Source of the DNA: Triticum aestivum
Lineage: Eukaryota > Streptophyta > Magnoliopsida > Poales > Poaceae
Assembly (NCBI RefSeq): GCF_018294505.1
Contig: NC_057800.1
Location: 471,244,955-471,308,954 of the forward strand
DNA: 64,000 nt
Direction: 5' to 3'
The notes beneath the pieces are model-generated. The model had not been told where the DNA came from and searched no databases. It saw only the letters and a program-made list of their open reading frames with translations. Below are positions 11,267-22,985 of the stretch, piece after piece. A program made the translations under genes and the position numbers. The number at the start of each line of letters is the position of its first letter. Positions within the stretch are counted from its first letter, which is position 1.

Positions 11267-11787
11267 GAGTCATTTAGCACTATGCATTTTTGAACTTTTT
11301 GGTAACTTGTTGCCAAAGGGGGAGAAAAATGTATATATCATAGGCTTCGAGAGAGAGTGGTGTTCTTTTTTATCTCTCTTGCTATTTTGGTTGAACTTCT
11401 TTATTGAGTGCTTGTGTGAGATACGTTATGTCCTTGTGAGATACTTGTTGATCATGTGATTGATCATATGCTACATTAATGTTTTGTTGAATGATGCTAT
11501 CCTTTACATTCCTTATATGATCATTCACTTGCTTGGTGATGAGTGCATGCTTTTAATCTCTATCATTTTGAGCGCTCCACCAAGATGTATGTGACATGGA
11601 AGAGTAACCCATGATCCTAATCGATTGTGCATTTGCATTCAAAAGCAAATTTTAAATAATGCACAAATTTAGGGGGAGCTCTTGCTTATCACATACTTCT
11701 CAAAGTGATGATGTCTTTTCAATCTTATTTATCATTTGTTGAAGATTTGATCTATATGTTGTCATCAATTACCAAAAAGGGGGAGAT
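11267..11787 (+). other. 3' internal region and polypurine tract
   Basis: Non-coding AT-rich sequence ending in AAAAAGGGGGAGA (11775-11787), a strong PPT directly before the 3' LTR. The equivalent in copy 2 is at 32374-32386. Confidence 0.8.
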
Positions 11788-13451
11788 TGAAAGTGCAACT
11801 ATCCTTGGGTAGTTTTGGTAATTCCTAACAGCATATAGCTCATTGAGCTAATGCTATTCCGAGATGAATATTTCAGGAAAGCTCAATGGTTGGCATGGCG
11901 TGGATTAGAAAGTGGACCCTTCAAAATGCTAAGGATAAAATATTGGCTCAAGCTCAAAGCACAAGACTCTACATTTTCTATTTTAGTGATCCAAGATCAC
12001 ATTGAGTCTATAGGAAAAGCCAATACGATTAAGAGGGGATGAGGTGTTGCCTAATGGCTTTCTTGCTCAAAGTGCTTAGTGATATGCTCCAAAACCCTCA
12101 ACTACTTTCTCATATCCACATATGTCCCAAACCAAATATCCAACTCGGCCCCACCGATTCTTTCTATCCGGCGCCACCGAGTTCAATTGACATAGCCACC
12201 GCCAGAAACCCTAGTCTTTTCGTTCTCACCGATAGGGATCTCGGTCTCACCAAGATGGGATTGTAATCTCTCTGTTTCCCTTCATAACATTTCGGTCAAA
12301 CCGATATGAGTGATCGGTCCCACCGAGATTGCAATGTAAACTCTTTGTTTCCCTTTCGTAGCACTTCGGTCCAACCGAGATGAGCGAATCGGTCCCACCG
12401 AGTTTTCCTGACCAACTCTCTGTCAGCCCATTACCAAAATCGGTCTCACCGAGTTTGTGTAATCGGTCTCACCAAGATTACGTTATGCCCTAACCCTAAC
12501 AAAATCGGTCCCACCAAGTTGACATGTCGGTCCCACCGAGAATCCTAACATTCACATTTTGAACTAAATCGGTCTGACCGAGTTTCATGATTCGGTCCCA
12601 CCGAGTTTGGTGATTTGTGTGTAACGGTTATATTTTTTGTGGAGGCTATTTATACCCCTCCACCCACTCTTCATTCGTGGAGAGAGCCATCAGAACATGC
12701 CTACACTTCCAATACATATTCTGAGAGAGAACCACCTACACTTGTGTTGAGGTCAAGATATTCCATTCCAACCACATAAATCTTGATCTCTAGCCTTCCC
12801 CAAGTTGCTTTCCACTCAAATATCCTTTCTACCAAATCCAATCCTATGAGAGAGAGTTGAGTGTTGGGGAGACTATCATTTTGAAGCACAAGAGCAAGGA
12901 GTTCATCATCAACACACCATTTGTTACTTCTTGGAGAGTGGTGTCTCCTAGATTGGCTAGGTGTCACTTGGGAGCCTCCGACAAGATTGTGGAGTTGAAC
13001 CAAGGAGTTTGTAAGGGCAAGGAGATCGCCTACTTCGTGAAGATCTACCCTAGTGAGGCAAGTCCTTCGTGGGCGACGGCCATGGTGGGATAGACAAGGT
13101 TGCTTCTTCGTGGACCCTTCATGGGTGGAGCCATCCGTGGACTCGCGCAACCGTTACCCTTCGTGGGTTGAAGTCTCCATCAACATGGTTGTACGATAGC
13201 ACCACCTATCGGAACCACGGATAAAAAATCTCCGTGTCAACATTGCGTTTGCTCCCTCAAACTCATCTCTTTACCTTCATATGCAATTGTTTTACATTCT
13301 GCTCCTATACTCTTAGAATTGCATGTGTAGGTTGATTGCTTGACTTGTGCTATGTTGCTAAAATTTGCCAAGAAAAGTTGGGAAAAGGCTAGATTTTGTA
13401 TTTGGTCAAGTAGTCTAATCACCCCCCTCTAGACATTCTTTCGATCCTACA
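11788..13451 (+). repeat. 3' LTR of gag-only element copy 1
   Basis: 1664 bp, same ends as the 5' LTR. Palindrome array at about 12140-12610 and TATA CTATTTATACC at 12646-12656. Its promoter points toward the 3' exon fragment of the interrupted gene, so a chimeric transcript is possible. Confidence 0.9.
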
Positions 13452-13456
13452 ATCAC

Positions 13457-13905
13457 CTCTTCTTGTCTGTATATCGGGCACTGCTGATGTTACTAAGGAA
13501 GCAAGTGTTGTCTCGCATGGTCTCACTCTCCGGACCTATTCCAACATCTGTTGTAGGGTATTCGGGATGGATACTAGTGTACTAGCGCCAACACCTTCTC
13601 CCTGGTTCAGTATTGAATGTCTTGGACGAAACTTGCTCTTCCTTAGACAAAACTATCCAATGATGGTGAAAGGCGATCCAGCTGCTATTGACACAACATT
13701 ACTACCATTTATGAGAAGCAACTATATCTATACCTCAGTCATTGCTATGCTTCCGTACCATCGCACTATGGGTCCTGACATAGCTCGCTTCAGCCTGGAT
13801 GATCAGTCCTACGTTGGTCTGGAGATTGACAGTAGTTGGCCCTTCCCAGAGAATTACTTCTGGTTCAAAGAAAGCGTTTCCAATGTCGACGAGTGGTTGA
13901 GCTGA
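13457..13905 (+). pseudogene. DUF295/F-box-type gene, 3' part
   Basis: Continues the gene cut at 3527. After the duplicated ATCAC the reading frame follows in the exact phase needed (codon 3527+13457-13458 = CCT, Pro) and runs to TGA at 13903-13905. Visible segments typical of the DUF295 C-terminus are SPWFSIECLGRNLLFL, the RSNYIYT run and DIARFSLDDQS. Exon lengths 721 + 138 + 449 give 436 codons including stop, about 435 residues, normal for the family. An internal ATG at 13567 could start a 112-residue fragment, but that is unlikely to be a gene by itself. The insertion is the only break I see, so the gene was probably intact until recently. Confidence 0.75.
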
Positions 13906-14865
13906 AGTTCATTACATCGCTTTGTTATTTGTTGTGTGAGAAAAACTTTACTTTAATAGAATGTTTTATTGGAAATTATCTATAATCCAACGTGTATCCT
14001 CGTTGTCATTATGGGTTAATGACTTGTTGTATGTAATCAATGGTACATTTGCATACGTGTCCATCAACTCACACCTGCTAGTGGTGTCCATATGAACAGT
14101 GCTAGTGATTTTAGTTGCAAAAATTAGATAGTGCTAGTGATTTTTAGCTGCATATTTTGACAAATCGCAGTGTGACAAGGTTGACAAATGGAAATGTTAC
14201 TAGATAAACAGATGTCAATCTTTCTAGTTTGACAAATGGCAACATACCCAAAATGACAGATATGCAAATCTTACCTAATTGTTTGTACGTGGTTGCACAC
14301 GGGTCATGCAAAACAACCGTTTGCGTTGAAGGGATGCAAAAATCCTGCTCGGCACATTTTCCCTTGGCTTCCTAGGGAAGCTGTCAGTTTGCATACGGGT
14401 GTTCTAACTAAAACGTTTGCGATGGGTGTTTTATATTTAAAAACCATTGACGTTTTTTCAAAAGAAAATCATTTGATAAGTCTGTACATTAAGAGAGAAA
14501 AACGCAAGTTCGTTCAAACCATATCTTTCATTCAGTCACACTACGAATTTATATTCATATGATCGAGAATTCGAGATACAGTATTAAACCCCAAAAAAAC
14601 TATTTCCGGCGGAGGCGGCGTGTCGCGCCGTCGTTGTCGTTGTCGTCCTCCGGGACGCCATTGTTGAAGTCTTCAAGGCAGCACAAAATGTTCTTCACTT
14701 GTAAATTAAACATCATGTTTTCGCGTGATCCACGGGCGGGGCACGGGAGGATGGCAACTAGCGCCTCTGAGTGGTAGCGGTCGACGGCAGTGTCCCATGT
14801 CACTGAGGGGGGCGCGCACACGGGCACGGGCACGGTGGGTGCATCCAAACGCACGGGGACGCATG
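13906..14865. other. 3' flank of DUF295 gene; unassigned DNA
   Basis: Holds the probable 3' UTR of the DUF295 gene, then AT-rich sequence with repeated CAAATGG/TGACAAAT words (14155-14260). A GC-rich patch at 14590-14865 has a minus-strand open frame of 89 codons (14869-14600) ending in an acidic segment and an Arg/Lys-rich tail. I do not recognise it and cannot support it as a gene. Confidence 0.4.
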
Positions 14866-15395
14866 GCAATCCCTACTCACTCACATTGATATCTATTGAT
14901 GGGCATATCCATAGCCCGTTGACACGCCTAGTTGATGTGAGACTATCTCCTTCCTTTTGTCTTCTCCACAACCACCATATTCTATTCCACCCATAGTGCT
15001 ATATCCATGGCTCACGCTCATGTATTGCGTGAAAGTTGAAAAGGTTTGAGAACATCAAAAGTATGAAACAATTGCTTGAATTGTCATCGGGGTTGTGCAT
15101 GATTTAAATATTTTGTGTGATGAAGATGGAGCATAGCCAGACTATATGATTTTGTAGGGGTAACTTTCTTCGGCCATGTTATTTTGAGAAGACATAATTG
15201 CCTTGTTAGTATGCTTGAAGTATTATTGTTTTTATGTTAATATTAACTTTTGTTTAGAATCTTATGGATCTGAATATTCATGCCACAATAAAGAAAATTA
15301 CATGGATAAATATGTTAGGTAGCATTCCACATCAAAAATTCTGTTTTTATCATTTACCTACTCGAGGACGAGCAGGAATTAAGCTTGGGGATGCT
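14866..15395 (+). mobile_element. 3' internal remnant of an Athila-like Gypsy element
   Basis: Non-coding sequence typical of the region before the 3' LTR in Triticeae Sabrina/WHAM-type elements, ending with CTACTCGAGGACGAGCAGG and the PPT AAGCTTGGGGATGC just before the LTR at 15396. The 5' part of the element is missing. The left border near 14866 is approximate. Confidence 0.55.
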
Positions 15396-16909
15396 TGATA
15401 CGTCTCCAAAGCATCTATAATTTTTGATTGTTCCATGCTATTATATTATCTATCTTGGATGTCTTATATGCATCTATATGATTTTTGAGACTAACCAATT
15501 AACCTAGAGCCCAGTGCCAGTTTCTGTTTTTTTCTTTGTTTTTGAGTTTTGCAGAAAAGGAATATCAAGCGGGGTCCAATTGACCTGAAAATTTACTGAG
15601 ACTATTTTTGGAAAATATAAAAAATACTGGAACGAAAAGATATCGAACAAGAGCCAAGAGGCATCCACAAGGGTGGAGGGCGCCCCCACACCCGTAGGGT
15701 GCGCCCTTTGTCCTTGTCGTCGCCTCATGGGCCCCCTTGACTTGTTCCCGACGCCAACGCCTCTTATAAATCCCAAAATCCCTAGAACAGAACCTAGATG
15801 GGGAGTTCCGCTGCCGCAAGCCTTTGTAGCCACCAAAAACCAATCGGGACCCTGTTCCGGCACCCTGCCGAAGGGGGGAATCATCACCGGTGGCCATCTT
15901 CATCATGTCGGCGCTCTCCATGACGAGGAGGGAGTAGTTCACCCTCGGGGCTGAGGGTATGTACCAATAGCTATGTGTTTGATCTCTCCCTCTTGTGTTC
16001 TTGATTTGGCATGATCTTGATGTACCGCGAGCTTTGCTATTATAGTTGGATCTTATGATGTTTGATGTATGTTTTGGTGATCAACTTGCGGGTTCTGTAA
16101 CCATGTGAACTTATGCATAGGGGTTGGCACACATTTTCGTCTTGACTCTCCGATAGAAACTTTGGGGCACTCTTTGAAGTTCTTTGTGTTGGTTTGAATA
16201 GATGAATCTGAGATTGATTGATGCATATCGTATAATCAAACCCGCGAATACTTGTGGTGACATTGGAGTATCTACATTACATGAGGGTTTTGGTTGATGT
16301 GTGTCTTAAGGTGTTATTTTAGTACAAACTCTAGGGTTGTTTGTGACACTTATAGGAATAGCCCAATAGATCGATCAGAAAGAATAACTTTGAGGTGGTT
16401 TTGTACCCTACAATAATCTCTTCGTTTATTCTCCACTATTAGAGACTTTGGAGTGACTCTTTGTTGCACGTTGAGGGATTGTTATATGATCTAATTATGT
16501 TATCATTGTTGAGAGAACTTGCACTAGTGAAAGTATGAACCATGGGCCTTGTTTCCAAGCATTGCAATATCGTTTTCGCTCACTTTTACCACTTACTACC
16601 TTGCTGTTTTTATATTTTCAGATTACAAAAACCTATATTTACTATCCATATTGCACTTGTATCACCATCTCTTTGCCAAACTAGTGCACCTATACAATTT
16701 ACCATTGTATTGGGTGTGTTGGGGACACAAGAGACTCTTTGGTATTTGGTTGCAATGTTGTTTGAGAGAGACCATCTTAATCCTATGCCTCCCACGGATT
16801 GATAAACCTTAGGTCATCCACTTGAGGGAAATTTGTTGTTGTCCTACAAAACTCTGCGCTTGGAGGCCCAACACGAGTCTACAAGAAGAAGGTTGCGTAG
16901 TAGACATCA
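15396..16909 (+). mobile_element. 3' LTR of an Athila-like Gypsy element
   Basis: Starts TGATACGTCTCCAAAGCATC after a PPT and ends GTAGTAGACATCA; 1514 bp. An imperfect GC-rich inverted repeat (about 15666-15718) lies about 271 bases in. Its start closely matches the LTRs at 61591 (minus) and 63850 (plus), but its end differs, so it is a related rather than identical family. Confidence 0.75.
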
Positions 16910-17816
16910 AGGTCGCATAGCTGTAGCCGTGAGATGGAGCAACTAGGCCAATCGCTCGGGAGTTGGCTGTGAGGGCGCGTGGATGAGCCAGGGGCGTCGG
17001 TCATGTCCCCTGATGATTTCTTTTGGGCAAGATTGGATTTCTTGTTTTGGGATGATAGGCGCTCGCAGGCGCCTCTGGCCTATTTGACGGTTAAGCTTCT
17101 GGACCCCGCTGGGTATTTTGTAAAAGACATAGGACTACTTGCCTTTGGCAGCTGCACGAAAATTGAGGGTCGACCTTGACACAATTGATGGTGAGGGGGC
17201 CCGCCATGGTTTGATGGATCAAGGAGTCATCGGAAACCGAATTGTTGAAGTCAGCCGAACAAGTTAAAGATGAGGAACTCGCCTCGCAAGCCAAAGATAT
17301 TAGGAATTACGGGGCGATCAACAGTTGTGGGCTCCGGCGTTGAAGGCTAGTTCGGGGGCTACTGAGGGAGTCCTGGACTAAGGGGTCATGGGGGTGCCGA
17401 CTCATCTCACGTGGGCCGGACTGCTGGGTCGCGCCATATCCAGACAAAAGACCCTTTTGTGCCTTGGTGTGTACCCCAAGTTAAGATGGAGGATCCGATG
17501 TTTCCTTGATGTAACCGATTATCTGTAAACCCTAGTACCCCTGGTGTCTATATAAACCAGGGGGCTTAGTCTGTAGAGGCTAGAGGAACCATTGCAATCC
17601 TACGAGTTAGGATTTAGTTTGTCTGATCTCGTGGTAGATCTACTTTGTAACCCCCTTATACACAAGCAATATAAATCAAGCATGACGTAGGGTTTTACCT
17701 CTTAGAGAGAGTCCGAACCTGGGTAAACATCGTATCGCACATCTACTGTTCCCCATTGATTCAAGGTCCACAGTTCGGTACCGCCTACCCGAGATCCGCT
17801 GGTTTTCACACCGACA
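16910..17816 (+). mobile_element. 3' end and 3' LTR of a truncated Gypsy element
   Basis: 16910-17362 is a non-coding internal remnant ending in the PPT-like TTCGGGGGCTAC. The LTR 17363-17816 starts TGAGGGAGTCCTGGAC, contains TGTCTATATAAACCAG (TATA) and ends TTCACACCGACA, 454 bp. It is related to the LTRs at 26242 and 44239 and, in reverse, at 19725 and 25107. The 5' portion is absent; the left end abuts the previous LTR. Confidence 0.75.
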
Positions 17817-19115
17817 TCATGCCCCCACTGGAACTAAAACCACTCGGAAATGCCCTAGCCGAGTCCAAGTGACAACAATGACAAAAAATCCAAGCTCTAA
17901 GACTCCCGCCGCCTGCTTCCAGTCGACGGCAGCCTCGGGGACTACACCCAATGGGTGCACTCAGTGTGCCCCCACTGGAAAGAAAACACCCAGTGGGTGT
18001 GCTCTGTGCAAACCCACTGACAGGAGTACTATGGACCATTCAGAGCATGAAGAGGAAGCAAAAATTCAAACACTCTGACTTGAAAATCATACTCACAATG
18101 GTACTAAATCAGACGCTGGTCTACACTCTACAGCGCCTCGCTGGTGTCATACGTATCCTTCAGACGCTCACACATCAACTTCACCTAGATGCGAGCTTCT
18201 TTGCTCACCCCCACTTGGTCTTCTAGGACATGGTACCGGGGGTAGGTGGTGACGAAGTTCGATGGAGATGTAGGCGCAGATCTTGGGAGTCGGAACAATG
18301 GCGATTGCGGGTGCGGAGCTGCTCGGGGCCAAAGGAGTCGGTCTAGACCTCGTGATGGTCTTGGCAGGCGAACGCACTACACTCGGCGAGGGGAGGCCTC
18401 CTGCATGACCACGTAGACGTTGGTCGACCCCCCGCCCCCTTGTGAGCCTCCAGTTAGGCGGGTCGGCATTATCGTTGTCGTTCAACTGGATGACCTCAGG
18501 AGGTGCCGCGCAAACACATGGGTTGATGCATCAGTAAAAGTCAGTCAGATGAAAATCCAGAAGTCTAAATCAGTCGGCACGTTTGTACCATTGGAGGTGG
18601 CAGCATCCGCCGCGTCAGTCTCACCCTGGTCCTGCTTGGGAGCATTCGGGTCTAACAACATCATCGATGTCTCGTTGCTGCGAAATACAATAACACTCGA
18701 CCGTCAGCCGTATAACAATGGACGAAGACTTAGCAAGAACACTTACGTCGACGCCACCAGCACTGTCACTTTGATCCAAGGCATAGCATCATTGCAAGGT
18801 TTGGAGGCGATTTGCTTGGGCAGTTTGGGCTGCTTCTCGGCGGAGCTCCCCGCTTCGAGCTACGCGTCGCTCGCCCTGAGGCAGTCGGCTGCTGAGCCCC
18901 TCCCGCTTTGCCACTCGGGTCATGCAGCGCCTTGGATAGAGGCTCCCTGTGGCCCTTAGAAGACGGCGGGGACTCGACCTCTTCCCCCTCCTTGGTGCTC
19001 TCGTCCTCGTCACTCTGATCGTTGTCGTCATTGTCCTCCTCCGACTACTCGAGCATGCTTGCTCATAGTTTAATTGCATGCTTGCTGATAGTTTAATTGC
19101 ATACTTGTCGATATG
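17817..19115 (-). mobile_element. Gypsy-derived non-coding DNA with antisense-ORF remnants
   Basis: No intact frame. On the minus strand, about 19060-18230, broken translation gives acidic, Ser/Arg-rich stretches and short matches to what I recall as the antisense ORF found in some grass Gypsy elements. A GTGGGGGCA tract lies on the minus strand next to 17817. The assignment is tentative. Confidence 0.35.
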
Positions 19116-19222
19116 GCATGATAGCTCACTTAGCATGTGTGCATGACTTGAATGCATTGCTTAGTGGGGCGCATGACAGCTGACTTGGCATGTGTGCATG
19201 AAATGCATTGCTTAATAGGACG
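19116..19222. repeat. Two-copy 55-bp tandem repeat
   Basis: Units at 19116-19170 and 19171-19222 share GCATGAYAGCTSACTT and TGTGTGCATGA...AATGCATTGCTTA. A shorter duplication (GATAGTTTAATTGCAT) lies just upstream at about 19062-19100. No function is suggested. Confidence 0.6.
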
Positions 19223-19724
19223 TTCACGGGGACACTTTACATGTTGAGAGAATTGTGACCAATTTTTTAAGAATGTAAGATATAAACTAGGGTTTCAGAG
19301 GAGATGGTGATGTTGAAGATCTTGATGGAGATTTTCCTCCCCAAGATGGGAGAATTGTTGGTGATGATGATGACGAAGATTTCCCCCTCCGGGAGGGAAG
19401 TTCCCCGGCAGAATCGCTCCGCAGGAGGGCAAAAGTGCCCATGTCCAAGTTCCGCCTCAAGACAACGGTGCTTCGCCCCGAAAGTCCTCTCTTCATTTTT
19501 TCTAGGTCAAAAGGACTTATATACCAGAAGATGGGCACCGTAGGTGGGCTGGGCAGAGCACGACCCACCAGCGCGCGCCTGGGAGACCAAGCGCGCCCTG
19601 GTGTCTTGTGCTCACCAGGTGGCCCCCCTCCGGTAGTTATTTGCTCCAATATTTCTTATTTATTCCATAAAAATTCCTCGTGAAGGTTCAACCCATTTGG
19701 AGTTGTGCAGAATAGGTAGCCTGG

Positions 19725-20209
19725 TGTCGGTGTCAAAACCGGCGGATCTCGGGTAGGGGGTCCCGAACTGTGCGTCAAGGCCGGATGGTAACAGGAGACA
19801 GGGGACACTTTATTTTACCCAGGTTCGGGCCCTCTTGATGGAGGTAATACCCTACTCCTGCTTGATTAATATTGATGATATGGGTAGTACAAGAGTAGAT
19901 CTACCACGAGATCAAGGAGGCTAAACCCTAGAAGCTAGCCTATGGTATGATTGTTATGTATATTGTATGTCTATCGACTAGCCTGGCCTCGGTTTATATA
20001 ATGCACCGGAGGCCTAGGATAACAAGAGTCCTAGCCAAATACGCCGGTGGGGAGAAGTCCTTGTCTTGATCACCAAGTCTTGTGGAATCTTCCTTGTATG
20101 CGGTAGCCGTCCGAACTGGCCCATGAGTATACGACCACGGGGGTCCTCGGCCCAATCTAATAGATCGGGAGACGACGTGGTGAGTACCCCCTAGTCTAGG
20201 ACATCGTCA
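19725..20209 (-). repeat. 3' LTR of nested non-coding Gypsy element
   Basis: 485 bp, TGTCGG...ATCGTCA on the plus strand. It is the left LTR and hence the 3' LTR in minus orientation. Confidence 0.85.
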
Positions 20210-20469
20210 GTAGACCCCTGAACTGGTCTTCAAGTTAGGGATGCTCCTCGATTCTTCCGAACTGTTCTTCATCTTCGGTTGCCGGTCTTGAAAACTGGTT
20301 CAACAAATCTTCTTTATCTTCGATCTTGAGGATCGCCGAAATGCATTCGACGAGTTTACACGTCGGGTATCCGAGGAGCCCCTTTAAGTTTCCGGCCTTT
20401 ATCAATGCCTTGTTTATTTTTATGCCACACCTCGGGTTTGAAGTTGTTCCCGGGAGGCAGGGTCCTCTT

Positions 20470-20695
20470 GCGTCCGAGCTCCAATGCCGGACTGCATTCG
20501 AGGTATATTTTGCAGCCGAGCACCAACGCCGGACCGCTTCCCAGCTCTAGCACCGGAATGTATCCGAGCTCCAATGCCGGACTATGTATCTGAGCTCCAA
20601 CGCCGGACTGTATATCCGAGCTCCAACGCCGAAATATATCCGAGCTCCAACGCCGGACTGTGTCCAGGCTCCAATGCCGGACTATATCCAAGGTG
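20470..20695. repeat. Short tandem repeat inside the nested element
   Basis: Seven to eight imperfect units around CGAGCTCCAACGCCGGACTG, spaced about 25-45 bp with variable linkers such as TATATC. Related words (GAGCTTAATGCCGGA) continue to about 20800. Non-coding in all frames. Confidence 0.75.
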
Positions 20696-21359
20696 TCATA
20701 TCACCTTGGTTCAAAAAAGTTGAAGGAGTTTAGCCGAGCTTAATGCCGGAAATGCCCTCTATGGAGCCAGCCACTAGCGCCCGAGCTTTATGCCGGACTG
20801 TTTCCGAGGTGGTGCACCACCCCGACTATGGGCCGATTTTTTGTCAATTTTTTTTGTTGGTGCAATTTATTCGCTACCGAGATATATAGCCAGTATCCCT
20901 CAAGGTGTGTATCGGTCTAAAACCCGAGATGCACATGAAGGATGACATAAGACCGCTGATCCCAGTAGCCGCTGAGACTCGGGTTGATTTGCAAAATCGG
21001 CCTGAGGATCAAGTCCAAGCTCGGCAGAATACTTTGGGTCACTAAAAGCGGCGTGCTCAGTCCTCGAGACTCAGGTTTGGTGCGGCCGACCAACCTAAGG
21101 ATCAAAATCTCCTCAGAAACTATATTGCACATAAAATTTTCTGCATTGGACAAGCAATGCAGTAGCCCTCGAGACACTGGTCGGGTGGCAACACCAGATG
21201 AGGGGATCAATGTGCCCCTTTAATATTTGTAAATAATAAGCCTGAAGCCCAGTAGCCCCCGAGCCTTAATACGGGCACGGGTGGCCGAATTAAGGATCAA
21301 TATCCATAGTAAAATCACAAATTATGTGTAATGACTCTATGTATCTAAGTACTTTACGT

Positions 21360-22985
21360 CATTAATGCTCGGATCCGCATTGTACAAAACTTTGTTGACC
21401 GACCATCGGCTTCCACCTCCTCGGACAGTAGCCGAGGAGTGTTTGTCCTACTTTATAAAGCCTTTATGTGGGCAAAGATTTACGACAAACAAGGCAATCT
21501 GGCCACACGGTTTTATAAACAAAGGTACGCAGAGAGATATGTTATATTACTGTTTAACAGAAGAAATGTATTCCAAAGAAAATAGTCCCGCTATCGGTTC
21601 CTTTCTTTGGGTTGTCATGCTAAGCATGATCATGAAACCTCACCTCAAATGTAAGAGCAAAATATCGAGGATTTAGTTTGGGAGGCCAGTTAATAGCCCC
21701 CGGTAGTGTTCGGCGACAGTCGAGGTCAAGCCGTAAACACTTCGGCCAATGTTATGAATGGCCCGTCATAGTCATCGGATCGCTGACCAGTTTACGCTTA
21801 TTGTGACAGTCAGTTTTCGGCTTTCTCCACTAAGGTGGTTAACCATGTGAGCTGGAAGCACAATCGCAGTGGTTCTCCCTTTGCACGCCTAGCCGAACAA
21901 AACGGAACGTAAGAAGCAAGTGCAGGAGCCGGGCAACCCAACTATTGACCGAAGACACAATTCGAAACCGATGCATATATAGCAATATCTGAGAATGTTT
22001 TTGCTGAATCCCTAAAGGTGTCCGGCGTTGCACTGCGAGACTAATGCTGGAAAAGCACAAATAGTTTAAAAGTGCCAAAAAGCTTGGAAAACCAAGAAAC
22101 GTCAGTAAAAACATAACGTCCGAACAAGATCAAGTGTTCGGTGCCAATCCGAAAATTGGTCTTAGAAAAAAGAAGTGCTTATGTCGTCCTTTAACATGAC
22201 ACATCCTATCTCAAGACTTCGAGCGGGTCAGCCTACGGCTTCAACCTCCTATCCCGAGGGCGGAGTACTTCTCATTAGGCCAGTTTAGCAAACTAAACTC
22301 TAGCGGCTTTGAGAGAGAAATTAGGCTCCCTGGCTAGTGACCGCACACTCGCGTCGAAAAAAGGAGTGATAAATAATAATAATAGAACTTTGCAACGACT
22401 GAGAAGAAGAACACTTATTATAAAACGGCTCAAATAAACTTAAGAGCCCCCAAGTGACTTGGGTAGAAGAATGATTGCATGTACCGAAGTACTTATATCA
22501 TATCTATGTTCAACCGAACTTTAAACACGTCTTAACCGACCGTCGGCTTCTCCCTCTTCGGTTAAGGACCAAAAAGTGTTATGTACTCCATCGGTCGAGA
22601 ATATCGACGGTGTTTCCAATAACCAGGCAATCAGGCCATAAGGCTGTAACAGACAAAGCGCGCTCAGGGAACTTATGCTATATTACTGCGAAGAGTAAGA
22701 AGCATCTTCGAAGAAAATAGTACCCCCACCGATACCTTTCTTCGGTGCTCATTGTTATTATGAGACTTGTGCAATAGATTTTTTGTACTCATGAGTTCCG
22801 TTGTGTGCCGACCATCATTGAATAACTATAAGAGCGCTAGCTTTCGGCTTCACCCAGTCTGAGGTCCGGCTCGGGTGACCTGATCGTGACAATCGCAGAG
22901 GTGCTCCTTTTACTCCCTAGCCGAACAATCGGGAACGTAGGGGTAAACACAGGAGCGAGGCAACCCAGCTTGCAAATCGCTTAAG
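21360..22985. repeat. Diverged direct duplication of about 1.1 kb period
   Basis: 21360-21990 and 22490-22985 align in the same order: a GACCGACCATCGGCTTC/GACCGACCGTCGGCTTC start, AAGGCAATCTGGCCA/CAGGCAATCAGGCCA, a GAAAATAGTCCC/GAAAATAGTACCCC stretch, then CTAGCCGAACAA and GGCAACCCA. The copies are well diverged. The unit also resembles about 30180-30420 in reverse. Confidence 0.6.

Larger units (their letters stand above)
3528..13451 (+). mobile_element. Gag-only non-autonomous LTR retrotransposon, copy 1 (complete)
   Basis: Complete element of 9924 bp with LTRs 3528-5198 and 11788-13451, both TGAAAGTGCAACT...TTTCGATCCTACA. Perfect 5-bp TSD ATCAC lies at 3523-3527 and 13452-13456. It has an initiator-Met-type PBS at 5201-5212 and a PPT at 11775-11787. 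The internal region holds ORF1 (copia-type Gag) and ORF2 (plant transposon protein-like), both broken here. I found no protease, integrase, RT or RNase H motif in any frame, so replication would need enzymes from another element. The first 165 bp of the two LTRs differ at about 8 positions by eye. It sits inside and parallel to a DUF295-type gene. A second, inverted copy is at 30621-40720. Confidence 0.9.

Noticed and set aside
13567..13905. 112-codon open frame as an independent gene
   Set aside because: It is the 3' part of the interrupted DUF295-type gene; frame and phase match the part before the insertion.
14600..14869. Minus-strand 89-codon open frame with acidic and Arg/Lys tail
   Set aside because: No recognisable domain and no gene structure; kept only as unassigned DNA.
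18420..18959. Plus-strand 179-codon open frame
   Set aside because: Shadow of a minus-strand Gypsy antisense-ORF remnant.
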